Of a DNA stretch of 64,000 nucleotides, positions 44,717 through 57,603 are shown one piece after another. The notes below the pieces were generated by a model. It ran no database searches. It saw only the letters and a program-made list of their open reading frames with translations, and had not been told where the DNA came from. Origin of the DNA: Fragilaria radians (lineage: Eukaryota > Bacillariophyta > Fragilariophyceae > Fragilariales > Fragilariaceae); contig CAAAJI010000133.1 of NCBI GenBank assembly GCA_900642245.1, positions 1 to 64,000 of the forward strand. Direction: 5' to 3'. Each line of letters opens with the position of its first letter. Within the stretch, counting starts at the first letter, position 1. A program made the position numbers and the translations under genes.

Positions 44717-47700
44717 GTTGGTAATTTGTGCTTAAAATTATATCGATTAAGGCAGATAATCCCGTAGAAGTGAGATGACGACGTTCTTTCAATGTAATCA
44801 CAACTAACTTGAATCAGAAGAATTCTATTCTTTCCGTAGCCCAAAATCTAGGAACTATATAAACTTCATGCTAAATTTATCTCTCTCCCACCTGACAACT
44901 AGTTTCTTTCTTAAGAATGAATTCATTGTTAAATGCACGACATCATACTTCGTAAGTGTGACAGCATATTACGAGTACAAAAGTTTCTACATTACTGCAA
45001 CGCACTAAATTAAGTACACCAAAACGAGTTTTCTCGTCACCAACCCAGCAATGTATTCTTCACAAAAACTTTTGGTTTGTACAACTTCAGCGGGTCAATG
45101 GTCTATTTTTTAGAAGATATAATGAGAAATCATAATCTAATTTCAACTACTTTATTATCAGCCTACTTGAGTTGGGTAAAGAGATTGAGTGTAACATGAC
45201 TCAAATAATTTGTAACTGTGAATAGACATGTACATGTATAAAATATCCTAATTCTCTGAGTTTACTTATACTAATAGTAAGGGTTTGACTCCGATATTGG
45301 TACTCAATAATATTTCTTAGCTTATCTATTTACTTGTAGACTAATTATTTTTGTTTAATCCTAACACTCTTACTTTTGATTATGGTCTGTCTGGACTTTA
45401 TTTCTTAACATTGAGTGGTGCAACAGATATACGAATTTATTGTACCATTCCTATACGCATCTGTGAGTTGTTTTCTCCTCATAAGATGCTTTGATAATTT
45501 CCCTTAAGCTTGGTATTAAACCTTGAACTTATAAGGAATTCAGCTTCTATTCTCTTTACTCCTGGACTTAGTCAAAGGAGATCCACATGCAATACGTCCC
45601 AGAGGTCAAACTCTGCTATTTTGGGAGACTTCAAGTCAATACACTTGACTGAAATAAGATAACCTTTCAATACAGTATATAAGTCCAGACCATGTTTTGG
45701 TTGGTAATGATGATTCAGTCCAAAACTCTCCTGGATGACGTAAAGACGCATGCTAACAGGATAGTATTTCTGCCATGATGATTAGGAATACATGTATATC
45801 TTCATTACAATAAATCTTTTTTTCTGTGAACGTTTTTTCTTAAGCCGGCGATACTTTTGAAGATTAATGCAGTGTTCATTGCGACATAGATGTAACTTAG
45901 TAACGATTCTGAGAGAATGGCAAATTCCTCATCTCATTAAAATCCTCTATGCGTAGAAAGGAGAGACAGTCCGCCAAAATAATTGAATTTGTGAAATATT
46001 CAAATGACACTCGTTAATCTTCAAGGACAAAAAGCCAATATAAGACGGTGAATAGTTATCAACAAAAATACTCCAAAAAATCTCATCTATTTCACTTTGA
46101 TTGGCCATCAAAGACCCTTGATATTTAAAGAAAATACCAGTGCTTAAAAGCCTGGTTAAATTCTTCTAATACTCCACCAACGACATGCTTATGTTTTAGA
46201 GCTATACCAGGCCTATGACTTCATGAAAGCTAACAGGCTTTTACTTAGCCTAAACTGGGAATCAAAAGAGTACCACTTTTGGAAATCAGAGTCAAACAGA
46301 AACCATGCACCTGTCCGTCTATAAACTTGTTCCAGAATTCAACCATATATGATTTCTAAAAGATCTTGAAGCTTTTATCTCTAGAGGTTAAAGACTATAC
46401 AGACTTTTCATTTACAGATTCCTGATTGCTTTAATTGCACTTCGTCGTCTTATTATGATATTCTTCAAGTTTAGGCATAGCAATATGTATGCCTATCACT
46501 TTAGGCAGAAACCTGGAGCTTATGCTCACTTGCTTGTTTTTCTGTTCCATGATAAATCACTTGCTTCAAAACATCACTAACACAAGAATGCCCTTCGTCC
46601 TTTACTTTGGTTAAGCCCTTATAATTGAGCATATCTTTGAGACCAAAGATATCATTTCTTGCAGGATTTTTGTTTTTATCTTGAGAAGTAAAATATATAC
46701 TAAATCTTTACAGTAGAATAGAAACGAACATCTTCAAGCAACTTGATTGAGATTCTGAATGAAGGTTTCATACTAAAATGACAAATCGAAGCTTTTATTG
46801 GCCATGACTTGAAATGAGTTATCCGTTCTGAGCGTAGATGTCCCTTTTGATATGGAGCCTTTTCAATCCTCACTAGATCGCTTAGAATGAATGAATCATT
46901 CTGACTGTTTAGAAATTCTCACTACCCTATTCAGATACTTCTCAGCTAGCACTGTAGCTTGTTTCTTCGAACTTTCTGGTCTCGGATTCAGCTATTTGAT
47001 AGCCCCAGAGGTAGAGCTTTCATGGAAGACTTCATGGTTAACATTTAAGCTTGTCAAACTTAAAGAGTTGTGGAAGAATAACTTAGTAACCAAATAAAAA
47101 TAGGGACAACGCTGTCGATACGGACCAAAATTGGAAGTGTCATGGAGTTCCCAAGACCCTCAAAGATTATGATTTATTGGATCTCTTTGGCTGCTGCAAC
47201 ACACACTCAGCCTCACTGCTGATTAAAATTACTCCTTTCGAACAACTCGCAAATGCATCTCCTTGCATTTTTTTATTACCTCTTGCCACTTTCTTTTGAA
47301 TGGAATATTTGAGTTTCTTCTGAGGCAGTTAGCATTATTATGACCATGCTATTTATTGTAATTACGAAAGAAGGGTGTACTGTGTGTACACCTTCTCAAA
47401 AGTTCGATATTTGCCTATTCATTACGACATAAACTGAGTTTGATCACCTGCACCTTCGATTCTGAATTGAAAAAAAAACTTCGATTTCGTTCCTCGCGCG
47501 TTTTTCGAATGAAGCGGCTATGCTTTGTTTCCAATTAGTTTCGGAAACATGACCATCTGGAGCAACTGTTTATCTGCCTTTGTACATCCCACGTCATGTT
47601 AATTAATTCTCACAACTATTCAAGGTACTTTATTGCTGGATCCTCAATTCTCTTTAAAACACTCTGCCTAGAGATCATCTCGAGTTTTATCAACAAAGGA

Positions 47701-49905
47701 GCCGAGGTAGATTCAACCTTCTTCATCTTCCTATCCCAAACAATGGCTGCGTCCTCGTCTATATAACCTTTACTCTTTTATCCTTTAATCATGTCAACAC
47801 CCCCCCTCCCCCTGCCACTCCTAACATAAATTGGTATCATTAATTCAATTCTGTGCAGAATTACGGCTGTGAATCAATTACTGAGCTTGATCCTGCCTTT
47901 AACAGTTGTCTCAAGGATTTCTTCTTCCGTATTGGGTATCACAAGTGTCACCACATATATAAATCCGTAATGTCAAAGCACCACTCCCTGGCCAGAAACC
48001 TTTCTTGCAAGTAAAGTTTACATTTCTTATATAACTGATATCCTTATACCGCATTTAGCATTCCAATACGCTCTATAGGTCTGAATCCTTCTCTGAGTAT
48101 GCATGATTTTTCGGGATGATTATATTGCTGACTCTTTGCCATCTTGTCATAAATTTTCCTGAAAAAAGCATCAAGCTGAAAGTTTTGTAAATCTTCCAAC
48201 AAATCATTTTGTTATCTGCTTTTTCTTTGACTTCTAAAGCTTCTAAGTCTTACGGGCAAAATATAATCTCAATTGATATCTTACAGTGGCTCAAATGAAC
48301 TGATTCCTACATGTTTTACATAAAATCTCTTTCTTTTTCTTTATCTTGTTAGGAGCACTAATTCAATGTCATTTTATCATACTTAATATTTCTGTATGAA
48401 TGCAAGCTTTTTAATTTCATTTGTTGAAGCGTTTGAAAAAGGGTAACCATTTCATTGGCTTTACCTTACGATACTGAACTTTGGCATCTCTTCAGCTACT
48501 TCCTCAGGGTATACGCATTACTTTACTCCATTGAACTCTTTCAAAGCGCTGGGGAAGTACATCGTTTAGGTTGCAACTACATCTCCGAAGTTGTTGCCGA
48601 AAGTTTAAGTTATCATAGTCCCCATCAAACGGCTTGTCATAATGGATATGCTTTGGGAGATAAAAACTTACATATAAAGCCGGGGGAAACCCCAACTTTC
48701 CAAAAATGAATAGTGAAATGGATTGTCGGAAAACTCTAGAACAGAGGATAAATGAATACACAGTCTGTGGATTGGTTTCTAAAGAAAAATGTGTAAAGTC
48801 GATCTTCATCCGCATGTAAAGGCTTTATTCCAATTGACATCACCCCCATGAAAAGGAATATATGCTACGCAATACGTTTTTCCTAAAAATTGTGATCTGA
48901 ATGAAGAAACATGTCAGTGTCTTGATCAGTACTTAACGGAATCATCATCTTCAAGCTTGTATACGTGTATTGTAATAAGTAAGACAATCAAGCTGAAAAG
49001 GATTGGAACACAAGTCATTCGATATTGCTTATGCGATGGTCGCAGGAATTATCACATATGGTATAAACTGATTACAATGAAGCATTCGCGACAATTATAT
49101 TCCTGAATCAGAAAATGTGTTTTTATTGTTCCTACCATAAAACATTACAAGGGTTAAAATCTTAAATGATTTCACGTCAATTTCGAGGACGCTAACCTAG
49201 TAGATAGTAAAGGTATTAAAAATGCATTGAGATGAAAAAGAAATAGCTAATACCACGAGATCCCAGAGGAAGCTCATCTACGAGAAGAGTAAACTAGTGG
49301 AGAGTTAGAGTTAATAAAACATTGCAATGCAGGCCTAAGGTACGTATTAGAAAGTCATTTACCCAGGTCACAAGATATTATCTTTTCCTTGTCCTGAAAT
49401 AAGAGAGTTTGCTCTGACATGAGAGATTTGTAGCGTTCAGAGAGTCCATCAACTCAGCCTTTTAATTGAAAAGAATTACGATCACTTTGCATCGACTTCG
49501 TGACGAATCAGAAAGCAAGATTTATCTTCAAGCCTGATAGATCTTATTTGAGCAATTTTATTGGCATGTATCACAAGTCAAGGTTCCAGTGGAAGGGGTA
49601 AGTATCAAGGGATGAAATTGCGTAAAAATGTTTTTTAGAATGCCTCAAAGGATGATAAATAATCTAAAAGTTTAGTTTTGTCGATTGCAACACAACACGT
49701 AAACTAGAGTTGTAGGCATGAATTCTGAATTCTACAATAGCAGCAGTGTACGACAGCAGGATTGGTATTAGAATTTGGCAGTTATTATTATCCTCTCTTC
49801 AATAACTCTATGGAGGTAAGAATTTCTCGTGAGATGTACTAATCATCTCTGTCATATCATTTCTACACATTTCATCAACCTTGTGTAAAGAGTAAATAAA
49901 TCACC
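44717..49905. other. gene-poor block, 5.2 kb
   Basis: No complete gene. Short frames at 46891-47097 (+) and 48455-48709 (+) show no known motif. On the minus strand between about 47300 and 46200 there are several protein-like stretches with broken frames, e.g. PARNDIFGLKDMLNYKGLTK near 46600. This suggests old transposon or gene relics, not assigned. A small perfect inverted repeat lies at 47374-47392. Confidence 0.4.
47374..47392. repeat. short perfect inverted repeat
   Basis: GGTGTAC, a 5-nt TGTGT spacer and GTACACC form a perfect 7-bp stem with flanking purine/pyrimidine complementarity (GAAG / CTTC, one bulge). No gene is nearby, so a regulatory or terminator role is not supported. Confidence 0.5.
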
Positions 49906-50989
49906 ATGGCGGCGACAGAACCAACCTCCAATTCAATGTTCGCTCCCGCGACAGACGGTCCTGCAAGTCCTCTTTATATTGACACGCAGCATGATGATAT
50001 GGTTCACGATGCTCAATTGGACTATTATGGATGTAAACTTGCAACATCTTCATCAGGTATGTCCAATGCTATTTCAAGATCACAAGACATATAATGATTT
50101 ATTGCATGCGTTGACCTTCAAACTCAACATTTTATTTTGCTTTGTTGCATTTTCTTCAGACCGTACCATAAAGATTTACAATGTTTCTGACAACGCTTAT
50201 GAGCATACCATGACATTAGAGGGTCATGAAGGTCCTGTTTGGCAAGTCTCGTGGGCCCATCCCAAGTTTGGAGTTCTCTTGGCTAGTTGCTCCTTTGACG
50301 GGTCTGTATTAATCCATCGCGAGGTTCGTCCTCGTGACTGGACCCTTATTTACAGCAACAAATCACTGCACGAGTCCTCTGTCAATGGACTTGCGTTTGC
50401 ACCACATGAATTGGGGCTTATTCTAGCGGCTGCAAGTTCTGACGGCAATGTTAGTATATTATCCCATCAGCCTGATAACTCTTGGTCTGTTGAGTATATT
50501 CACGATAATGCTTTGGGAGTCAATGCAGTTAGTTGGGCTGCAACAGGAGCTTACAGCGATAGCGCTCACCCTCGTTTGGTAACAGGTGGATGTGATAATC
50601 GTATTAGGTTTTGGATAAAAAATTCAGAAAATAATCAATGGGAGGAAGACAAAACAGGTCCTATAGGATCTGAACTATCTCATACTGATTGGGTCCGTGA
50701 TGTGGCATGGGCTCCCCCGCTTTTGCCAGATGTAAATGTTGTAGCATCTTGTTCTGAGGACAGGAAAGTCATTATTTGGACTCAAAGTGGAGGTAGTGGT
50801 AATGATTGGAAGCCAGCGTTGCTTTACGAATTTGATGCACCTGTTTGGAGGGTGAGTTGGTCTTTAACTGCACAAATGCTGGCTGTAAGTAGTGGAGACA
50901 ATCATGTCACACTCTGGAAGGCTGGAATCGATGGCAATTGGAGTCAGATGGGTACTATCGAAGATGCAGCGTCCAATGGTAAACAATAA
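49906..50989 (+). CDS. SEC13: SEC13 WD40 protein (COPII coat / nuclear pore), 2 exons
   Basis: Exons 49906-50056 and 50160-50989 (103-nt intron, GTATGT..TTCAG, longest in the window) give 326 aa. The join reads YYGCKLATSSSDRTIKIYNV, the first WD blade of SEC13. Later blades show LEGHEGPVWQVSWAHPKFG, LLASCSFDGSVLIHREV, VNGLAFAPHELGLILAA, HTDWVRDVAWAPP and VASCSEDRKVIIWTQ, with FDAPVWRVSWSLT in the last. Six blades plus a donated strand are expected. SEC13 pairs with SEC31 in COPII vesicles and with NUP145C/NUP96 in the nuclear pore. The first 30 residues are low-complexity and longer than in yeast. Length fits the family (297-322 aa). Convergent with the RING gene, 206 bp apart. Confidence 0.95.
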
Positions 50990-51195
50990 TGTTGACATTT
51001 TTCCTGTTACTTTGAACCAGGTCATTTGGCAAAAATTCTAAGTCCCTACTCAAGTTCTATGGAAAGATTTGCATTGGATGGTTGGATAGTATAAACATTA
51101 ACTTATTGATATACAAAACTTTCAGCTTCCAACAAAACTTCACTGACGGTTTCGAGAGGTCTCTTTATCTTCAAATCGTACGGTTATCATCATAG

Positions 51196-52871
51196 TCATC
51201 TTCGCTTTTGATGTCGCGGAGAAATTGGTTTCCGGATTGATAAAGACAGTCCAGTGTGTGCACTCATTCTTCCTAACATGGACTGATTTGCCCTATAACC
51301 TTTGTTATCCCTAGATGCTTGAGCACTCAATAAGGCAAGATGGCCACTTAAACCAGTTCGAAAGTCAATTCCACTTGATGCCGGTCGGTTATGGCGTTCG
51401 CGCCATGCTCGTGCACCCTCTGAAAGCGTGCGTGGAGACGGGTGAGTGGAAGATTGAGTGATTTGACGGTTTGGCGTTCTTGTAGGTTCAAAAGTTGATT
51501 GATCATCCGCGAAGGTGAATGCTCTCATCATGTCAGATATAACTTCTGTTTGACAGTTACCCGAAGTTCTGGGCCTTCTAGTATTGGACAAATTAGCAAA
51601 ATCAGAAAAAAAACCTTCAGAAAAACATCCAAAACTGCTTTGAGGAATTATCCCAGGAGGAGAGGGATGTCTAACTTTTTTAAATTCAGTAATCGAATTG
51701 TCGCTATCAGTTCCAACTGATTTAAGCTTGGGACTTTCATTTTCTTTGAAATCTTTCGAGGGAATTTTCATATTTTCCTCCCTAAATGTGTCACCTCCAA
51801 TTACTGTTAAATCTTCATCATTCAATAAGGATGTTTGAAGATCTTGCATCATGGCCACAAATTGACTATCTAATTTTCTTTGGTGAGCTCTTAATTCTTT
51901 ACGTTGCAGTGACAAATGGCGAAGCAATGCTTCCAATTTACACGATCTGTCCACGGCACCTCCAACTATGGGAAAGAGTTAATTTATCTCATTGAAAAAT
52001 ATCACTTAAATTTTTTTCGTGACTTACCTTTAGCGACTTGACCCTTGAGAACTTTCAGATATCCATATCCTCTCGCTAATTTAGCCCATCCATTTTCTAT
52101 GCAAACAATCTGTACTCGATCTCCACTTAATAACCTTACGGGAGGGAGCTCACCGATTAGGGCTTCTTCATGACCCCGAACAAGAAGAGGTAATGTGTTT
52201 TCAGTGTAGAAGAAGCGAACCATTGCATCGACATCTACGTTATCGGAGAGGTCATCTAAGCATTGATCACCAACGGGGATACTGGGATACACCTGAACAC
52301 CATCTTTATCTGCAATGACATACGTGCCACAACCACTTGTCGCCAACCAAGTACTCATTCTGATTTTTTCCTCCTGTCCCTCATCTTCTTGATACGAGCC
52401 ATTTGATGGGACAGTTTTCAAAGAAAAATTTTCATCGATAGTCTGAGGAGTCGTGATTGCATCAGTCGCTTCCATCAACGACATCAAAACAACATTTTTC
52501 GGCAGTGGCAACCTCTTTTTGGGAACAGGAACTGGACGTTGTGGTTGGGGGCGAGTACCATGAGCTCGTCCTCTGTAAGAATCAAAAGGTGCGTCTACAG
52601 AAGCACGATAATCAAGCTTCGGTATAGCTACTGATGGATCAGGAACTAATAAAGGTTCACGGCATTCCATGCACTTAGTCAAACGCTCAGCACCTGGGCA
52701 GATAGATTGCATGAGACAAAAACATCAATTATCTATAAATAACTATCATTTCATCGACGTACATAAATTGCAGACATAAGTATGGCCACATGGAAGAACT
52801 ACTGGATATCGGTCTCTTTGGTCAAATTCTTCAATGCATATGATGCAATGAAAAGATAAAGGTGAAGCCAT
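51196..52871 (-). CDS. RING-finger protein with SH3-like segment, 3 exons
   Basis: Exons 52871-52763, 52693-52028 and 51965-51196 (introns 69 and 62 nt, GTACGT..CCCAG and GTAAGT..CATAG) join in frame to 514 aa. The N-terminal RING is split by the first intron: C9xxC12, C28GH30, C34xxC37 and C44xxC47, reading LPCGHTYVCNLC then AERLTKCMECREP after the splice. A central part (about 195-255) has an SH3-like segment, RLLSGDRVQIVCIENGWAK followed by GYGYLKVLKG. A coiled-coil-like stretch follows (LRHLSLQRKELRAHQRKLD). The C-terminal 200 residues are Ser/Arg-rich and probably disordered. RING proteins usually act as E3 ubiquitin ligases; the partner and process are unknown. I recognise the architecture but no named orthologue. 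Confidence 0.85.
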
Positions 52872-53609
52872 CTTGTGAAATATGACCTCTTCAACCCCTT
52901 AGACCAAATACTCCACTGGTAGCCTAAGAATTAAATTCAGCGCAGCTTAGCAAGATGAATGAAACGAGACACTTTCCGTGAATTGAATGAATTGAAGCCC
53001 ACGTCGTATACAAGCCTTTCGTAGTGGATATCGTTTCTTTTTTGTTTTTGGGTCTTAGTCTATCTGAAAATTTCCGTTTGAAAGGCTGCACGGGATCCGA
53101 TCTCAGCTTCAAAATCCACCCCTAACGCGCGTCTTTCTCGATCGCGGACAAAGTAGCATTGTTACTTTCATATGGAAGTACGAAAATTTGTCAATCAGAA
53201 TGTATACTAATAAACATCAATGTATTATTTGTAATATTTCGTAGCGAAGCACATTCTTCTGACACGATTCAATTCAACAAGGATTTCCCCGGATCGAATC
53301 TACTGTACTAGGTTTTTGTTCAGAAAGACAAGTGGAATAATTAATGAACAAAAATAGCTGGTACAAGTAGACAGTAGCAGACGACCTTCGGTGCAAGAGG
53401 CCTAGAGGGGGAAAATCTTGCTTTCTGGGTAAGGTCTAAATTCACATAAAAGATTATCTGAAGCTCGCTTTCTTGAAAAACATAATAGACGACAAACTTT
53501 CCTTTTCCCTTGCAAACTTGCTCAGGAGTATTGTTTTCGTCAATGTCAAAATCCACTTAAATTGTGTTCAACTCCATAGATTAGTCACCGTCGACGTATC
53601 TATTGTTAG
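52872..53609. other. intergenic
   Basis: About 740 bp between the RING gene start and the copia remnant. No gene recognised. It includes the RING gene promoter. Confidence 0.4.
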
Positions 53610-55780
53610 AGCTTAAAGTATCCCTTCCAATACTGGCTTCTATCCCACACTATTAGTGCCTTTGTAAGGCTACCTGCTCATAAACTTGATTGGAAACAGC
53701 CTTCTTGGCAAGTTCCAATGGATTGGGACATTTTTGATCCTTAGCCTTCTGAGTTGCAGTGTGAGTGGATATTCTCAGCAATTGCAATAGCCATCAATCA
53801 GCAGAATTTCATGATTGCCTCTAAATTGATAACATAGCTTTGGATGTAGAAGGTTCACCATTATCACTGATACAGAATTATTGCCTCACATTTTTCAAGC
53901 ATCATATTACATCTTGTCTACATCAACTCTTGATGGATCAATCATGTCCCCATACTTGGAGTCACTGGAAACTTTGGTTTGTACGTAAGGTTAGGGAGAT
54001 GAATCATCCTGTGAAGAAACAACATGACAAGAGCTATCAGGCATCTTTGAGTCAAACACTTGAACATATTTGCAGATTACATCGAAAGCCATATCATTTA
54101 CAATAAGTTCAAGCAATAACATGCGCTTCCTGGGTGAAAATCTGTATCAGATCTTTTTCTGTGTGAAGTAACAAGTCAACATCCAACTTTTGCTTTTCCA
54201 TCAGGCATACCCACCTTTTCTGATCCCAGTGCAATACATGGCAATATAAATCAAAATCAGGGTGCCCAGAAATGTCAACATTATGACTGACATAACTTTG
54301 TGTAAGTTCATTAAGATAATACCTAGCACTAAAGGTTATAAGCAATACAGTCTAATAATGCTAAAATAGTTACTAAGGCTAAGAGATGTGTGGGTGTACC
54401 GATACTGGAGACGTCCAAAGTTTTTGTTAGTACATAGTAAATAATAATAGAATAAATATTCTTATATTTACTCATCTAAATCTAGGTTAAGTTACATAAT
54501 TAATCAGTCTTTCTATATCCTCCACAAGTTTGACAAAGACCAAGTCTTTCAGTTTGTTCTCAACTTTCCGATTCAGCTCTTTGGTTTTGAATTATTCCGT
54601 ATCCTTTCTCAGTGGTAAGGAGAACCATTTGCACATTAATGCTGTCAGAAGATGGTCCAATTTTTCCCTTGACAAGTCATGCATCAACTAACTTCAAATT
54701 GACATTTTCGGTGAAGGCATACATAGATTTGCGGCATCTATGTCATGTTTTTATCTTAAAGATTTGAGGAGCAATTTAAGTCCTCATTGGAAATTGCGGG
54801 CAATGTCCTGTGCTGTCACTTGAGAGTGTCAATCTTTAGACCCCAAAAATGAGGATTTCTCTTGCAAAGATACAACAAATCAGGAAGCATTAACAGTGGT
54901 CAAAGGTAGAGAGAGCAAAACCATCATCATTGTGGTTTTTGTTCAGGGGTTGAAAACGAGAGTTAAATTTGCAGGCTGCAACATGTGTAGGTTCTCAGAG
55001 AACTTATCAGTTTCCATCTCAATCAAATAGAATGCTTGAATACAAGAAACGAATTTTGTTTCAATTGGGATCAAAATACCATCTTTTCTGGAAATCAAAA
55101 AAATTTGGTTCTGACCCGTTAGATCACTGGAGTCAGCATCTTCTAATTGCAAACTTTATCATGTTTCATAAGCTCATAACAGCAATTGGCTACATATTTG
55201 TGACGCTGGTGTGCTGGGCTCTGAGTCTTTCTGACGCTTCGCAATAAAAGCTGCGTTCATTAGTAGTTCAGTTGCTTTGTCCTAAATAAGCATTACATCA
55301 CAGTCGATATGTTTGATGAACTTTGTTATTTGAGGAGATTGGGTGGTATTGAAGGCTCTAAATGTTTTTCTCCAAAATTAATGCACATTCATAAATCCTT
55401 TCGTTTGAGAGTCTCTGTTTGCGCCCTCCTTTAGAACTGCTTTGGAGTGTAGGTAGTCCATTTGTAAAATTATGGGATATCTCCTTTTTGCTGCAATGAA
55501 CTCAATGAGAATCTATTCTTAAGGAAATTAACATGTACCCAGTGATCAGAATCGGGCCTTGCATTTTTTAGACTTGAAAAGTCAAGCAAAATGCTTAACA
55601 ACAAATTTTAATCGTTGCACAAAGATCATCTCATCTTTGCTCCCCTATAGAAAGCAAAATAGTTGTTTGTTCTGCATTCACAAACTCATCACATGTAGAA
55701 TGAATGAACCTGGAGGTCTGCTGGCCAGCAAATGCCATAGCACCGGCAAAATATATCCACGTGCCAAGAACTGATGAGTT
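53610..55780 (-). mobile_element. decayed Ty1/copia retrotransposon (diatom CoDi-like)
   Basis: Minus-strand translation gives pieces of one copia polyprotein in the right order, broken by stops and frameshifts. The integrase HTH/zinc-side segment is HSQVTAQDIARNF (about 54828-54790). The post-core segment is VDISGHPDFDLYCHVLHWDQ (near 54300-54230), like the TPDISEWLDFDFY..WYWDQ pattern of diatom copia elements. Then IAENIHSH (near 53785-53760) and DQKCPNPLELAKKAVSNQ (near 53745-53690) resemble the linker region before reverse transcriptase. Upstream minus-strand stretches (55780-54950) lie where gag/protease should be, e.g. YPIILQMDYLHSKAVLKEGA. Reverse transcriptase and RNase H are missing or lost, and no LTRs were seen. 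The family call rests on recalled pattern, so borders are rough. Confidence 0.65.
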
Positions 55781-57603
55781 ATGCAAGTTTTCTTTACCTG
55801 CATTCTCGTATTTTCAAGAATGTTATTTAAATGGATTGAATTGTCATCTCTTGCTGCAAACTCCTAACTCTTTGGTGTCGCATGTTTCCGACCTCCAGAA
55901 TCTGTTTCTTTGCCGTATACTCGTTTTCCCCTTGGATATGATTTGTCTTAACTTTCTAATGATTTGTTTGAGAGTTACATTTGTTTCCTATACTCTTTTT
56001 CGCTTGAATTTATTTCTCTCACTTTCTTTTTCAATATTGGCGCCTTTTCTTTTTTGAACAGCAAATGTTATTGCTGGCCAAATGTTTCTTTTAAGGTAGT
56101 AATCAATTCTATTGGTACTAGGTACCCAAATAGTGGATCTTAATTGACTGCTTGGGGAACCAACATTTTGGATTGTCAACAAGCGCTTTTCTGAAGCATC
56201 CAATCATTATTTAGCTACTTTAGTAATGCACTTATTTCTACTATTTTAGGCGATGCTTAATTTTATATAGTGATCCTGATAAGGAACTTAACCTCTTTTC
56301 CAAAATCAATTAAAACACTTCCAGAAATCTGTTTTACTGAATCTGATTGAACTTATCTTTTGCTTAGTTGATGTAATGTAAGTCTGAAAGGCAGTTTCCA
56401 AAGACACAACGTGCAAACAGGAACTTGATTAATCTTCGAAGTCATCCGTATTACATCCCAATATTGTTGTAGAAGCTTTAGTCATCAAAGACCTTTCCCT
56501 GAAAGGAAAATCTATGCTATTTCAAACTGATTGAATGCACGTGATCTTTAATTGGTCCATTTAGCATCCTGTGAGATTCTCCAATTGCTGTGCTTGATCG
56601 TAAGTGTTGAACTAGTTCGAAGATTGCAGCTCTTGGCTTTTCTAAACTTGACATTCCTAAGTTTAATCAATACGAAGTAGCCAATGTCAAAATCATTGGT
56701 CATTTACCTGACATGCGAAGTGACTTGCCCTACAACCCAATGTGCTATTCCAATCATTTGAATTTTCAATTAAACAGTTGAGTGCTCTGGATAGTAAAAT
56801 TATCAAATCAAACTAGGACTTTCATTCATTTCCTTGACCTCTATTTATTGTTTTCGAGAAGTGATAAACCGCAAGCAAAAATAAAAAGTAAGCGAAATCT
56901 TTAAACCACAGTACTTGGGGAGTGAAGCATTTCATGGAGACGACAAAACAAGAGTTAATCCAGAAAATGGCGCAAAGTATGAAAATTAGGAGGTTCACAG
57001 GCGAAAAAAATGATCAAATATTTGATAATATCACACCGGGTGGATATACATTAGATCAACCCGCTCTCAATAATCCAAGGCTCAAGTATAATTATGTGGG
57101 CAGCGTGCCTTGGTTATTTTTGGAGAAAGTGTCGAAAAGATGAATATCTCGTTCTGGTCTCATGGGCTGTGACTATCTGAATCAGAAATGTCATATCACT
57201 GAATCCAAAGGTTCGTAATGAGAATGATTTTTTTCCAAAACACTCATTTTGGACACCAGGAAACTTGCTTGATACGCATTCCAGGATGAAAAATAAAATT
57301 TGGATTACTCAATTGGAGGCAATGATCTGCTTTCCTTTTTTCTTCCTTACAAGACCACTGGTTCGCGAGAAAAAAAACCAGGCATTCAATTCATCTTGTT
57401 GCGCTCCAGCTGCTTTAATCTACTCTATTCCCATAACATTGAAAGGAATGTACTTTTAGTGAGAAATTCTATTTAATAAGCCAAGCTACAATCGACAATT
57501 CGGACACGGCTTGCTATTTGAAATTTTATCAAATGTATATTTTTTTCTTTTGCGGACACTTTGATTCGAGTAATACCTATTGATTTACAAGTCCAGGACG
57601 TCA
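55781..57603. other. gene-poor region
   Basis: About 1.8 kb of AT-rich sequence without a recognisable gene. Frames at 56922-57143 and 57265-57459 lack motifs. The upstream part may hold further remains of the copia element. Confidence 0.4.

Noticed and set aside
48455..48815. Overlapping frames on both strands (84 and 103 codons)
   Set aside because: No recognisable domain, no splice partners and opposite-strand overlap. Probably chance.
55590..55770. Copia RNase H on the minus strand
   Set aside because: HSTCDEFVNA looked like the ST.EAE(Y/F) motif, but it lies upstream of integrase where gag should be. The order argues against it.
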